Counted from the stretch's first letter, positions 8,363 through 17,246 are shown. The stretch is 64,000 bases of DNA from Faecalibacterium sp. HTF-F (GCF_023347535.1 NZ_CP094473.1:1550001-1614000), one strand, 5' to 3'. Numbers and translations: made by a program. The notes: generated by a model from the letters alone, not told the origin.

Positions 8363-9277
8363 ATGATCTACCGTTTAAAAGAGCTCAAAGGCGATACCAT
8401 CGCCGTGCCGCAGCTGATCTTTTCAAAGCTCGGCATCGCAGAGGAATACAACGTACGCGTGGCGCTGTATGTGCTGGCCACCGGCATCACCGACCCGGAC
8501 AAGATCTGCGCCGACCTCAAACTGCGCAGCCGTATCAGCGCCGAGAGTGCACTGGCTTTCTGGGCAGGTGCGGGCCTGCTGGAGCGCTATGAAGAAAACG
8601 CTGCACCGGGCGAGGAACCCAGCGCCCCGACGCCTATGACATGGGCCGAAATTGCTGCCGCAAGCCGCACCGACCCCATGATCTCCAGCCTCATCGACTG
8701 CGCGCAGACCGGCTTTGCCCGCCCGCTGACCCACAAGGAAATGGAAAAGCTGGTCAACCTTTATGTGCAGGAGGGCTTTGCGCCCGAGACCGTGATGCTG
8801 TGCACCGCTTACGTTGCCAGCACCGGCCGGCGTACCATAGCCGCCGTGGTGCATGAGCTGAAGGTGTGGCGCACCGAGGGCGTGGAGACCGGTGAACAGG
8901 CAGACGCCCACCTCAAGCTGCTGGCTCTGCGCCAGAGCCGTGAGCAGTATGTCAGCAGCCTGCTGGACATTGCTCCGGACGAACTGACTCTGGGCGGGCG
9001 CAAGGCCATTGCACGATGGTACGAAGTTTACGGCTATGATGACGCCATGGTGCAGGAAGCTGCCGTGCAGGCCGGGCCCAAGCGCGATCTGTGGTACTGG
9101 AACAGCATCCTCAAGACATGGAACGCCAAGGGACTGCGCACCGTGCACGATGTGCGCAGCCCGGTAGCTGCTGCGGGCGCAAGCCGGAACATCCGGGTGG
9201 ATCGCGCAGCCCCCAGCGGAAACGATATCCTGAAAAACGCCACCCGCCGCCGTTCCCTCATCAAGAAGCCTGAATAA
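8363..9277 (+). CDS. DnaD-domain primosome protein
   Basis: Replication initiation or helicase-loading protein of the DnaD/DnaB (Firmicutes) superfamily, 304 residues. The N-terminal 100 residues form a winged-helix-like region. Two DnaD/DnaB2-type helical repeats follow. The second contains 'RKAIARWYEVYGYDDAMVQEAA' and ends in 'YWNSILKTWNAKGLRTVHDV', matching the family's YxxxIxxxW motif. Basic residues at the C-terminus (ATRRRSLIKKPE) fit DNA binding. It follows the hypothetical gene by 3 bases and precedes the DnaC/DnaI-like ATPase, the normal pairing of a loader scaffold with its AAA+ ATPase. Confidence 0.88.
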   Translation: MIYRLKELKGDTIAVPQLIFSKLGIAEEYNVRVALYVLATGITDPDKICADLKLRSRISAESALAFWAGAGLLERYEENAAPGEEPSAPTPMTWAEIAAASRTDPMISSLIDCAQTGFARPLTHKEMEKLVNLYVQEGFAPETVMLCTAYVASTGRRTIAAVVHELKVWRTEGVETGEQADAHLKLLALRQSREQYVSSLLDIAPDELTLGGRKAIARWYEVYGYDDAMVQEAAVQAGPKRDLWYWNSILKTWNAKGLRTVHDVRSPVAAAGASRNIRVDRAAPSGNDILKNATRRRSLIKKPE

Positions 9278-9286
9278 GGAGCCGCT

Positions 9287-10267
9287 ATGCGTACCAAAAA
9301 TGAACTGTATCAGGAAGCTCTCCGCACCGTTGCCCTGCGGCGGCAGACCGCCCGGGCTCTGGCGCAGGATGCACAGGCACAGGCCGAAGCTGCCATTCCC
9401 GCCCTGCGTCATGCAGAAGAAGAGGTGCGGGTTCGGGGCATCCGCTGTGCGCTGGCCGGTGCTGCGGGCAAAGACCGCACCGAAGCCGCCGCCGCGCTGG
9501 CCGATGCCCGGCAGAAGCTGACGGCCCTGCTGGCCGAAAGCGGACGCCCTGCCAACGCGCTGGAACCGCACTTCACCTGTCCGAAATGTCAGGATACCGG
9601 CAGTGTGAACGGCCGCACCTGTGCCTGCGTCCACAAGGTGATGCAACAGCTGCGTCGTCAGGAGATCGAAGCACTGTCCAGCCTGTCCATTTCCAGCTTT
9701 GACACTATGAAACTGGAATATTACCCCTCTGTTGCAGATCCCGAGATCGGTGAGAGCATCCGCACCTACATGGCAGAGGTTCTGGCCGATCTGCGCGATT
9801 ATGCGGCCGATTTTTCACCCGCCACCCGCGAGAGCCTGCTGTTGCTGGGAAATGCCGGTCTTGGCAAGACCCATGCGGCGCTGGCCATTGCCGGAGAGGT
9901 GCTCCGGCAGAACTATGATGTGATCTATGTTTCCTGCCCGGATTTCTTTGGTAAGCTGGAAGCGCTGCATTTTGGTTCCGACCCGAACGGCGAGGAAGAA
10001 GCGCTGTTCCAGACTGCATCCAATGCCGACCTGCTGATCCTCGATGATCTTGGCACCGAGTTCAATTCCAGCTTCTTTCTCACCAATCTGTACAGCCTGC
10101 TGAACAACCGGCTGGGCGCAAAGCTGCCCACCATCGTCACCACCAATGTCACAGATGGCGCTTTGCTGGAAAAGCTTTACACCGAAAAGATCTCCAGCCG
10201 CCTTGCCGGTTTCGTCCAGATCAAGTTCTTCGGCAACGATATCCGCGTTCAGAAAGCGAATGAGTAA
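9287..10267 (+). CDS. DnaC/DnaI-like helicase-loader ATPase
   Basis: AAA+ ATPase of the DnaC/IstB type, 326 residues, that would load the replicative helicase at origin or restart sites. A helical N-terminal domain is followed by a cysteine cluster 'CPKCQDTGSVNGRTCACV', likely a small zinc-binding knuckle. Walker A is 'LLLGNAGLGKTHAALAI', Walker B is 'DLLILDDLGTEF', and sensor I is 'IVTTN'. The C-terminal 'KISSRLAGFVQIKFFGNDIR' carries the sensor II or Arg-finger type residues. The start has AAGGAG upstream. It is the last gene of the operon, ending at the terminator 10271-10299. No transposase is adjacent, so an IstB role is unlikely. Confidence 0.9.
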   Translation: MRTKNELYQEALRTVALRRQTARALAQDAQAQAEAAIPALRHAEEEVRVRGIRCALAGAAGKDRTEAAAALADARQKLTALLAESGRPANALEPHFTCPKCQDTGSVNGRTCACVHKVMQQLRRQEIEALSSLSISSFDTMKLEYYPSVADPEIGESIRTYMAEVLADLRDYAADFSPATRESLLLLGNAGLGKTHAALAIAGEVLRQNYDVIYVSCPDFFGKLEALHFGSDPNGEEEALFQTASNADLLILDDLGTEFNSSFFLTNLYSLLNNRLGAKLPTIVTTNVTDGALLEKLYTEKISSRLAGFVQIKFFGNDIRVQKANE

Positions 10268-10270
10268 AAG

Positions 10271-10299
10271 AAAAAACAACGCAAAAGCGTTGCTTTTTC
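10271..10299. terminator. Bidirectional terminator between convergent genes
   Basis: CAACGC-AAAA-GCGTTG stem flanked by A5-6 and T5 tracts. It sits between the rightward dnaC-like gene and the leftward MBL-fold gene. Confidence 0.85.
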
Positions 10300-10305
10300 T
10301 TTTAT

Positions 10306-11094
10306 TCAAAACTCCAATGCAGGGCTGACTTCGCTGCGGCGCTGTGCCTGCACGATGCAGTCCCTGTCCGGCACAACGCCCGCTGCGCCCAGCGTATTGA
10401 ATACGGTCTGCAGCGCAAGGGAGGGGGTATTGTTCTCCTGCGAGAGATGGCACAGTGCAAACTTTTTGCACCCCTCCTGAATGAGCTCCAGCAGCTTTGC
10501 AGCGCACTCATCGTTGGAAAGATGGCCCCGGGTGCTCTCGATCCGGGCCCGTAAGTAATAGGGGTACGGCCCGCTGCGCAGCATGTGCAGGTCGTAATTG
10601 CTTTCCAGTGCCACAAGGTCGCAGCCGGTCAGCGCTTCATGCACCGGCGGGGTGAGCGTGCCAAGGTCCGTGGCGATGCTCATTGTCTTACCGTCCGGCG
10701 TGTGGATGCGGTAGCCTACACAGGGCACGTCGTGACTGGTGGGGAATGCCCGCACGCCGAATGCGCCCACGTCCTCTTCCCTGCCCTCCAGCTCGTGCAG
10801 CTCACAGGCTGCCGGGACGATCCCATTGACATCCAGAAAATCCAGTGTAGCTGCCGCGCCATACACCGGCAGCGGGTTCTTTTTGAGAAAGGTGGAAAGC
10901 CCCTTCACATGATCGCTGTGCTCGTGCGTGACAAGGATGCCGTCGCAGTCGCTGACGGCAAGGCCCAGCGCCTTGAGCGCCGCCGTAGTGGTGCGCACGC
11001 CCTTGCCCATATCCACGATGAGGTAGTGCTCACCGCAGCGCACCACGCTGCTGTTGCCGGAAGAGCCGGAGTACAATGAGATAAATTCTGCCAT
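10306..11094 (-). CDS. MBL-fold metallohydrolase (WalJ/YycJ-like)
   Basis: Metallo-beta-lactamase-fold phosphodiesterase or nuclease-like protein, about 262 residues. The zinc motif 'LVTHEHSDHVKGL' (HxHxDH) is intact, followed by 'FPTSHDVPCVGYRI' and 'LVALESNYDLHML'. The N-terminal 'SLYSGSSGNSSVVRCG' is typical of YycJ/VicX proteins, which in other Firmicutes lie next to walRK. Here it instead follows murA. ATG at 11094 is chosen because AGAGG lies 7 bases upstream; the longer GTG start at 11112 has no ribosome binding site. The nuclease role is inferred from the family. Confidence 0.88.
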   Translation of the reverse strand: MAEFISLYSGSSGNSSVVRCGEHYLIVDMGKGVRTTTAALKALGLAVSDCDGILVTHEHSDHVKGLSTFLKKNPLPVYGAAATLDFLDVNGIVPAACELHELEGREEDVGAFGVRAFPTSHDVPCVGYRIHTPDGKTMSIATDLGTLTPPVHEALTGCDLVALESNYDLHMLRSGPYPYYLRARIESTRGHLSNDECAAKLLELIQEGCKKFALCHLSQENNTPSLALQTVFNTLGAAGVVPDRDCIVQAQRRSEVSPALEF

Positions 11095-11117
11095 GAAAAA
11101 CCTCTGATACACTCAAA

Positions 11118-11150
11118 AACAGCCCGCCGCATATGCAGCAGGCTGTTTGT
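11118..11150 (-). terminator. Terminator after murA
   Basis: On the minus strand AACAGCC...GGCTGTT forms a stem followed by TTTTTG, just past the murA stop codon. Confidence 0.7.
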
Positions 11151-11161
11151 TTTCTGATACG

Positions 11162-12445
11162 TTACAATGCCTGATCCAGTGCGGCAGGCATCCGTTCCAC
11201 CTTTTTGATATCGGCACCCAGACCGCGCAGCTTTTCCACGATATTCTCGTAGCCACGCTCAATGTGACCGATCTCCTCGATCTCGCTGGTGCCGTCTGCC
11301 ATCAGAGCAGCCACCACCATGGCAGCGCCCGCACGCAGATCCAGCGCACGCAGCGGCGCAGGGCTGAGCTTGTCCACACCCTCGAACACGGCCACCTGAC
11401 CGTCCACCTGTACGTTTGCGCCCATCTTGCGCAGCTCGTCCACATAGCGGAAGCGGTTGTCCCACACGCTCTCGGTAACGGTGCTGGTGCCCTTGGCCAC
11501 ACTCAGCAGCACACCCATCAGGGGCTGCATATCGGTGGGGAAGCCGGGGTGCGGCATGGTGTTGATCTTCAGCGGCAGAATATCGCCGGTGCGGCGCACG
11601 CGCACTGCATCGTCGAACTCTTCCACCTCCACGCCTGCACGGCGCAGCTTTTCGGTGATCGGCTCCAAATGCTTGGGGGTAACATTCTTCACCAGCACAT
11701 CCCCGCCCGTAGCCGCAGCAGCCACCATGTAGCTGCCGGCTTCGATCTGATCCGGAATGATGCTGTAGGTGCAGCCGTGCATCTTTTCCACACCGCGCAC
11801 CTTGATGACATCGGTGCCTGCACCGCGCACATCCGCGCCGCACATATTCAGGAAGTTTGCCAGATCCACCACATGGGGCTCCTTGGCACAGTTTTCCAGA
11901 ATGGTCTGGCCCTTGGCCATGACAGCGGAGAGCATACCGTTCATGGTAGCGCCCACACTGACTTTATCAAAGAAGATGTGTGCGCCATTCAGCTCCTTGG
12001 CACGCACCGTGATCATGCCATAATCCACGCTGTCCTCAGCACCCAGCGCACTGAACACCTTCAGATGCTGATCGATGGGGCGGGGGCCCAGATTGCAGCC
12101 GCCGGGCATGGCCACCTGTGCCTTGCCGAAGCGGGACAGCAGCGCACCCAGAAAATAATAGCTGGCGCGCATCTGACGGGACAGATCGTCCGGGACGTTG
12201 GTCCCGGTAAGGTGGGTGGTGTCGATCTCATAGGTGTTACGGTCCAGCATTCTGATCTGTGCGCCCAGAACGCTGAGGATCTTCAGGCTCACCGCCACAT
12301 CACTGATATCCGGCAGGTTCTCGACCACGCAGACATCCGCTGCCAGAATGGTTGCAGGCAGGATGCCTACCGCCGCATTCTTCGCACCCGAAATGGTAAC
12401 TTCGCCACGCAGGGGCTTACCGCCCGTAATAACAAATTTCTCCAA
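11162..12445 (-). CDS. murA: UDP-N-acetylglucosamine 1-carboxyvinyltransferase
   Basis: First committed enzyme of peptidoglycan synthesis, transferring enolpyruvate from PEP to UDP-GlcNAc. Length is 427 residues, standard. The N-terminal 'MEKFVITGGKPLRGEVTISGAKNAA' is diagnostic. The PEP/fosfomycin-reactive cysteine is present (Cys117 in 'MPGGCNLGPRPIDQHLKV'). Further family segments are 'AATGGDVLVKNVTPKHLEPI' and 'PHPGFPTDMQPLMGVLLSVA'. The start is TTG at 12445 with AAGGAG 9 bases upstream. The gene stands alone with its own promoter and terminator. Firmicutes often carry two murA paralogues; which one this is cannot be decided here. Confidence 0.96.
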   Translation of the reverse strand: MEKFVITGGKPLRGEVTISGAKNAAVGILPATILAADVCVVENLPDISDVAVSLKILSVLGAQIRMLDRNTYEIDTTHLTGTNVPDDLSRQMRASYYFLGALLSRFGKAQVAMPGGCNLGPRPIDQHLKVFSALGAEDSVDYGMITVRAKELNGAHIFFDKVSVGATMNGMLSAVMAKGQTILENCAKEPHVVDLANFLNMCGADVRGAGTDVIKVRGVEKMHGCTYSIIPDQIEAGSYMVAAAATGGDVLVKNVTPKHLEPITEKLRRAGVEVEEFDDAVRVRRTGDILPLKINTMPHPGFPTDMQPLMGVLLSVAKGTSTVTESVWDNRFRYVDELRKMGANVQVDGQVAVFEGVDKLSPAPLRALDLRAGAAMVVAALMADGTSEIEEIGHIERGYENIVEKLRGLGADIKKVERMPAALDQAL

Positions 12446-12564
12446 TTTTATGATCTCCTTGTCAAAGGCCCGTTATTTCAGGCCTGTTAAGGTTCCTGAA
12501 AGCATTCTCCATAAAAGCTGCTGCAGCCGTGCAATAAACAATGCCGTACTACTACAGCTATCTT

Positions 12565-12592
12565 ATTATACACAACTTTCACAAAAAAGCAA
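12565..12592 (-). promoter_or_regulatory. Probable murA promoter
   Basis: On the minus strand TTGCTT (12587-12592), 16-base spacer, TATAAT (12565-12570), about 120 bases before the murA start. The rest of the AT-rich 12446-12711 gap shows no further gene. Confidence 0.5.
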
Positions 12593-12711
12593 AGCCCCGC
12601 TTGGTGATGTTCTATTATTTTCTGTTTTGCCCATTTTCATGCAGAATATTCCAAAATTTTGATTTCTTTTTTAGGTATTTTACAGAAAAATGGTGTACCA
12701 ATTGTTGCACT

Positions 12712-14718
12712 TTACCAGATATGGTCCTCGCAGCGGGCCTCGGTGATCCAGCCCAGCTGGTAGGCTGTCACCAGCTGTTTGAGGTCGTGCACCCGCTCCC
12801 GCAGCACCTCACCCTCGTCGGTGTCCTCCACAAGGATGCGATGATTCTCTGTTTCCAGGATATTCTTTTGAGAGATGATGTCCAGATTTTCCTTCACAGC
12901 CTTTTCCGCGCTTTCAAAGGGCTGGTGGGTGCGCAGGGACATGGTGCGGCTGGAATACACCAGCGTGTAACCCGCAATGCCGGTCTTTTCGTGGTAAGCA
13001 CGGCAGAAACCGCCATCGATGACCACCAGCCTGCCGCCGCCCTTGATGGGACTTTCGCCGTTCTTTTCCCGCACCGGCACATGGCCGTTGACAATATGGC
13101 TGCTGCCCGGCAAGCCGAACTCTGCCAGAATGCGGCGGCACACAGCTTCGTCATTATACCATGTATAATAAGGGTCTTTCACCTCGGTGTGGGTGGAGCT
13201 GTCTGCGACATAAAGCCGTTCAAAGGTGGTCATGGCGCTGCGGCCGAACAGCGGCGAGAGCTTGCCGCACCACAGATACCACAAAAAGTCCTGTCCGCTC
13301 TGACGTGCGGCACTGCCCTCGGGCGCGTAATAGCCACGGCGCGCCCGGGCGTCGCAGTAGTCCATCAGGGCACGTCCGGAGTAGCGGCGGCCCTCAAAGC
13401 GCTCCGTGGCAAAGGTACCCCGGCTGGTCATGGGCACTGCACCGTGGTAGAGCAGGTTGCCGTTCTCAATGTGGTACACGCTGCCCTTGGCATAGAGGAA
13501 CTCCACATGCTGCTGCATTTTTTCGCTCTGGCGGAAGGATTGCACCAGCTTGGTCAGCACCAGCTGCTCATCCGGATTCAGTGCTGCCGGGGCGGCAGGG
13601 TCTACGGTGGGGAACGAGGTATCCCGCAGCGGATACTCCTTTTCCCCGATCCTGACCGTATGCTTCGACCAGTCGATGCGGCGCAGATAATCCCGGCCCC
13701 GCATCTGGAAGTCCGGGTTGCGGTCGATCACCTGACATTCCAGCTTGAACATCAGGATGCTGATGGCCTTGTGCATCACAGCACAGCGGTGCAGCATCCC
13801 TTCGGTGTAGGGGCCGCGGGCCGCGTCGGTATGGGGCATCCAGATGCTCAGGTCGTCCTCACCGTAAAACTGCTCGGCCATACGCTGCAAATGGCGCAGA
13901 TTGATGCCATAGCAGTCTTCCAGCATTCCGTGATTATGATAGGCCAGCGTGGTTTTGAGCACCGTGCAGATGCAGATGGGGCTGCCTGCGGCGGCTCCCA
14001 TCCACACCACATCATGGTTGCCCCACTGGATATCCACATTGTGGTGGCGCATGAGCAGATCCAGAATGATGTCCGGGCGCGGGCCGCGGTCGAACAGGTC
14101 GCCCACGATATGCAGCTTGTCCACGGCCAGATGCTTGATCAGTTCGCACAGCCGCACGATGAAGCGGTCTGCACGGCCATTTTCAATAATGCTGCCCACG
14201 ATCTGACCATAGTAAAGGTCTTTATCGTGGTCTTCAAAGTGAGCGTGGAGCAGCTCGTCCAGAATGTAACCGCAGCTGGCGGGCAGGCAGCTGCGCACAT
14301 GCTCCCGCGTATGTTTGGAGGACACCAGCCGGCAGATATCGATGAGCCGGAGCAGTGTTTCGGTATACCACTGATCCAGCGCCTCCTCGCTGGTGCAGCG
14401 GGCCTTGAGCTGGGGCAGCTTTTCGTTGGGGTAGTAGATCAATGTCGCCAGCTCGGCGCGGGCATTTTCCGGCACGGTATCGCCCAGCACCTGATCCACC
14501 TTTTCGCGGATCACACCGGAGGCCGAGTTCAGGATATGCACAAAGGCCTCATTTTCGCCGTGCAGATCACTCATGAAATGCTCGGTGCCCTTGGGCAGTT
14601 TGAGCAGCGCCTGCGTGCTGATGATCTCACTGGCCGCTGCCGCCTGCGAGGGGTAGTCCCGGGAAAGCAGGGTCAGATACTTCAGGTTATCGCGGATTTC
14701 ATCGGTTTCGGTGCGCAT
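12712..14718 (-). CDS. fbp: Fructose-1,6-bisphosphatase class 3
   Basis: Gluconeogenic FBPase of the Firmicutes-type class 3, about 668 residues, unrelated to the E. coli enzyme and built on a calcineurin-like metallophosphatase core. Family signatures are 'FMSDLHGENEAFVHILNSASG', 'VDKLHIVGDLFDRGPRPDIILDLLM', 'VDIQWGNHDVVWMGAAAGS', 'FLWYLWCGKLSPLFG' and 'HIVNGHVPVREKNGESPI', carrying the metal-binding Asp/His/Asn residues. The start at 14718 is chosen for GGAGG 5 bases upstream; further in-frame ATGs at 14730, 14733, 14739 and 14778 are possible. It is monocistronic and divergent from the radical SAM gene. Confidence 0.95.
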   Translation of the reverse strand: MRTETDEIRDNLKYLTLLSRDYPSQAAAASEIISTQALLKLPKGTEHFMSDLHGENEAFVHILNSASGVIREKVDQVLGDTVPENARAELATLIYYPNEKLPQLKARCTSEEALDQWYTETLLRLIDICRLVSSKHTREHVRSCLPASCGYILDELLHAHFEDHDKDLYYGQIVGSIIENGRADRFIVRLCELIKHLAVDKLHIVGDLFDRGPRPDIILDLLMRHHNVDIQWGNHDVVWMGAAAGSPICICTVLKTTLAYHNHGMLEDCYGINLRHLQRMAEQFYGEDDLSIWMPHTDAARGPYTEGMLHRCAVMHKAISILMFKLECQVIDRNPDFQMRGRDYLRRIDWSKHTVRIGEKEYPLRDTSFPTVDPAAPAALNPDEQLVLTKLVQSFRQSEKMQQHVEFLYAKGSVYHIENGNLLYHGAVPMTSRGTFATERFEGRRYSGRALMDYCDARARRGYYAPEGSAARQSGQDFLWYLWCGKLSPLFGRSAMTTFERLYVADSSTHTEVKDPYYTWYNDEAVCRRILAEFGLPGSSHIVNGHVPVREKNGESPIKGGGRLVVIDGGFCRAYHEKTGIAGYTLVYSSRTMSLRTHQPFESAEKAVKENLDIISQKNILETENHRILVEDTDEGEVLRERVHDLKQLVTAYQLGWITEARCEDHIW

Positions 14719-14889
14719 GATTTCCTCCATCATGGTCATTTCTCTGCCGCAGCCCATCATTTCGGCCGCATTATGCAAAAATGTTGCTTCTGATATATAT
14801 TATTCTTTCCACGTCTTATAGTATAGCACGTCCGGTTGAAAAGTGGTATACTGAAGCTGACAAACTTTCTGCAAAGGACTTTGGATATT

Positions 14890-15810
14890 ATGCCGAAAAC
14901 CGATCTTGTTTCCATTCCCTCTTCCTGCACGCTCTGTCCGCGCCGCTGCGGAGCCGACCGTGCTGCCGGACGCACCGGCTTCTGCGGTGCAGGCAGCACC
15001 CTGAAAGCCGCCCGTGCGGCCCTGCACTACTGGGAAGAGCCCTGCATCAGCGGTACAAGGGGCAGCGGCACGGTGTTTTTCTCCGGCTGCACCCTCAAAT
15101 GCTGCTTCTGCCAGAACTATCCCATCAGCGCCGAAGGCCTCGGCAGGGAGATCACCGTTGAACATCTGGCAGAGATCTTTCTGGACCTGCAGTCTCAGGG
15201 CGCCCACAACATCAATCTGGTCACGCCGGGGCAGTGGCAGCCCTGGATCATTGCCGCGCTGGACATTGCGCGCGCAAAGGGTCTGCACCTGCCTATCCTG
15301 TGCAATACCGGCGGTTACGAGACCGTGGAGAGCGTGGAAGCCTGGCGCGGGTACATCGACATCTGGCTGGCCGATCTGAAATATGTATCCTCTGCCCTGT
15401 CGGCAGAGCTTTCCTCTGCGCCGGACTACTTTGCACAGGCAAAGCCCGCCATTGAAGCCATGATGGCACAGGCCGGACATCCGGCGTTCGATGCGGAGGG
15501 CATCCTGCAAAAGGGGGTCATTCTGCGGCATCTCGCCCTGCCCGGCCACATTGATGACAGCTTTGCTGTTCTGGATCAGATGGCTGCGTGGAACGATGCC
15601 GACCCGGGGTGCTTCATTCCCAGTGTCATGAGCCAGTATACCCCTTTCTATAAGGCCGCAGAGCACGGCATCGGACGGCGCATCACCACCTATGAGTACC
15701 GCCGGGTGGTGAACTACGCCATGGACAAGGGGCTTGCGCAGGGATACATGCAGCAGAAGAGCAGTGCAAAGGAAGAATATACGCCTTCGTTCGATCTGAC
15801 CGGCGTGTAA
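14890..15810 (+). CDS. Radical SAM protein (PFL-activase-like)
   Basis: A 306-residue radical SAM protein of the group annotated as putative pyruvate formate-lyase activating enzyme. The SAM-binding 4Fe-4S motif is intact: Cys67, Cys71 and Cys74 in 'SGCTLKCCFCQNYPIS'. An N-terminal second cysteine cluster, 'CTLCPRRCGADRAAGRTGFCGA', is typical of this subgroup and may hold another Fe-S site. No glycyl-radical enzyme partner lies nearby, so activation of pyruvate formate-lyase is not supported by context. ATG at 14890 has AAAGGA upstream; an earlier TTG at 14836 lacks a ribosome binding site. Confidence 0.85.
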   Translation: MPKTDLVSIPSSCTLCPRRCGADRAAGRTGFCGAGSTLKAARAALHYWEEPCISGTRGSGTVFFSGCTLKCCFCQNYPISAEGLGREITVEHLAEIFLDLQSQGAHNINLVTPGQWQPWIIAALDIARAKGLHLPILCNTGGYETVESVEAWRGYIDIWLADLKYVSSALSAELSSAPDYFAQAKPAIEAMMAQAGHPAFDAEGILQKGVILRHLALPGHIDDSFAVLDQMAAWNDADPGCFIPSVMSQYTPFYKAAEHGIGRRITTYEYRRVVNYAMDKGLAQGYMQQKSSAKEEYTPSFDLTGV

Positions 15811-15895
15811 AAACGATTCAGAATCGCCTCCGCTTCGCTCTGGCTTTCATCCGTGGAAAATTTATTTTTCGCGTTTGGAGCGCTCCAAACACATT
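15811..15895. repeat. Short dispersed repeat starting at a stop codon (copy 1)
   Basis: Directly after the radical SAM stop codon, AAACGATTCAGAATCGCCTCCGC resembles AAACGATTTAAAATTGTCTCCGC after the stop at 21498. Similarity continues through ATC-GGAA-ATTTTT. It includes an 18-bp perfect palindrome, GTTTGGAGCGCTCCAAAC (15873-15890). It appears non-coding. Confidence 0.5.
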
Positions 15896-15939
15896 TTCAC
15901 GGCATGGGGACGTAACGATAAGCGGCATTTACATGGGCC

Positions 15940-16007
15940 GGTAGGGCAGGCGATGGAATGGCTCGCTTCGTGTCTGAGGAGAAAGTTCCCGGCAGGCTGG
16001 CCGTCAG
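15940..16007. repeat. Partial relative of the MITE-like element
   Basis: GGCGATGGAATGGC and GTCTGAGGAGAAAG, ending at GTCAG, are reverse-complement relatives of segments in the 3457-3687 element (GCCATTCCATCGCC and CTTTCTCCTCGGAC). Only one end is present, so this is a degenerate or partial copy. The 15811-16157 gap otherwise holds only the promoter of the kinase gene. Confidence 0.5.
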
Positions 16008-16062
16008 CACACTTTTCGTCAAATCTTCCAAAAATCAGCAATTATTTTTTCTTGCATTTCCG

Positions 16063-16076
16063 TGGAAGCGCTTGCA
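16063..16076 (+). promoter_or_regulatory. cre-like LacI/CcpA-family operator
   Basis: TGGAAGCGCTTGCA fits the catabolite-responsive element consensus TGNAANCGNWNNCA at every fixed position. It overlaps the -35 hexamer of the kinase promoter (16072-16077), a position that would repress. Whether CcpA or a local LacI-type regulator binds is not known. Confidence 0.6.
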
Positions 16077-16100
16077 ATCCCTCTTGTGTCGGATTATAAT
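16072..16100 (+). promoter_or_regulatory. Promoter for the PfkB kinase gene
   Basis: TTGCAA (16072-16077), 17-base spacer, TATAAT (16095-16100), 57 bases before the ATG. Confidence 0.75.
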
Positions 16101-16157
16101 GGATACAACGATGTGTTAACAGGGCTCTGATGAGCTGTAAATATCAGGAGGAGCGTT

Positions 16158-17246
16158 ATGGAACATTTCAACCCGATCCTTGGCAACGATACCCCCGGCC
16201 AGAAATTCATCACCTGCGGCGAGATCATGCTGCGCCTGACCCCGCCGAACTACGAGAAGATCCGTATGGCATCCAGCTTTGAGGCCAGCTACGGCGGCAG
16301 CGAGGCCAACATTGCACTGGCACTGGCTAACCTTGGTGTGGACAGCACCTTCTTCAGCGTGGTGCCCAACAACAGCCTTGGCAAGAGCGCCGTGCGCTGG
16401 CTGCGTTCCAATGATGTGCACTGCACTCCCATGATCCTTACCGAGCCGAACGAGACACAGTCCAACCGTCTGGGCACCTATTATCTGGAGACCGGCTACG
16501 GCATCCGCCCGTCCAAGGTCATCTACGACCGCAAGCACAGTGCCATCACCGAGTACGATTTCTCGCAGGTCGATCTGGACGCTCTGCTGGAGGGCTTTGA
16601 CTGGCTGCACCTGAGCGGCATCACCCCGGCTCTGGCTCCCAACTGCCGCACCCTGATCCTGGACATGCTCAAGGTCGCCAAGAAAAAGGGCCTGACCGTC
16701 AGCTTCGACGGCAATTTCCGCTCCACCCTGTGGAGCTGGGAGGAAGCCCGCGACTTCTGCACCGAATGCCTGCCCTATGTGGATGTTCTGCTGGGCATTG
16801 AGCCCTACCACCTGTGGAAGGATGAGAACGACCACAGCAAGGGCGACTGGAAGGACGGCGTACCCCTGCAGCCCAGCTATGAGCAGCAGGACGAGATCTT
16901 CCAGCATTTCATCGAGCGTTATCCCAACCTGAAGTGCATCGGCCGCCATGTGCGCTATGCCCACAGCGGCAGCGAGAACAGCCTGAAGGCCTTTATGTGG
17001 TACGATGGCCACACCTTTGAGAGCAAGCTGTTCACCTTTAATATTCTGGACCGCGTGGGCGGCGGCGATGCTTTCGCCAGCGGCCTGATCTACGCCATGC
17101 TGCACGATTACAAGGCTATGGACATGATCAACTTTGCGGTGGCAAGCAGCGCCATCAAGCACACCATCCACGGCGATGCCAACATTACCGATGATGTGAG
17201 CACTATCCGCAACCTGATGAACATGAACTACGATATCAAGCGGTAA
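16158..17246 (+). CDS. PfkB-family sugar kinase (2-dehydro-3-deoxygluconate kinase-like)
   Basis: A ribokinase/PfkB carbohydrate kinase of 362 residues. Family marks are 'FITCGEIMLRLTPPNYEKI', 'FEASYGGSEANIALALANLG' (substrate-binding GG loop) and 'LTVSFDGNFRSTLWSWEEA'. The C-terminal ATP/catalytic signature is 'VGGGDAFASGLIYAML', with the catalytic Asp in GGGDAF. This arrangement is closest to KDG kinases, which feed ketodeoxygluconate from pectin or glucuronate breakdown to the Entner-Doudoroff aldolase. No aldolase is adjacent, so the substrate is inferred. The AGGAGG site is 7 bases before the ATG. A cre-like site suggests catabolite control. Confidence 0.88.
   Translation: MEHFNPILGNDTPGQKFITCGEIMLRLTPPNYEKIRMASSFEASYGGSEANIALALANLGVDSTFFSVVPNNSLGKSAVRWLRSNDVHCTPMILTEPNETQSNRLGTYYLETGYGIRPSKVIYDRKHSAITEYDFSQVDLDALLEGFDWLHLSGITPALAPNCRTLILDMLKVAKKKGLTVSFDGNFRSTLWSWEEARDFCTECLPYVDVLLGIEPYHLWKDENDHSKGDWKDGVPLQPSYEQQDEIFQHFIERYPNLKCIGRHVRYAHSGSENSLKAFMWYDGHTFESKLFTFNILDRVGGGDAFASGLIYAMLHDYKAMDMINFAVASSAIKHTIHGDANITDDVSTIRNLMNMNYDIKR

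Noticed and set aside
9287..10267. The DnaC-like ATPase as an IstB transposition helper
   Set aside because: No transposase or inverted repeats adjoin it, and it is in one operon with a DnaD-domain gene.
12541..14793. A 750-codon open frame on the plus strand
   Set aside because: It is antisense to fbp; its translation is His/Gln/Val-rich shadow sequence.
14836..14889. A longer N-terminus of the radical SAM protein from TTG
   Set aside because: It has no ribosome binding site and overlaps promoter-like sequence; the ATG at 14890 fits the family's length.
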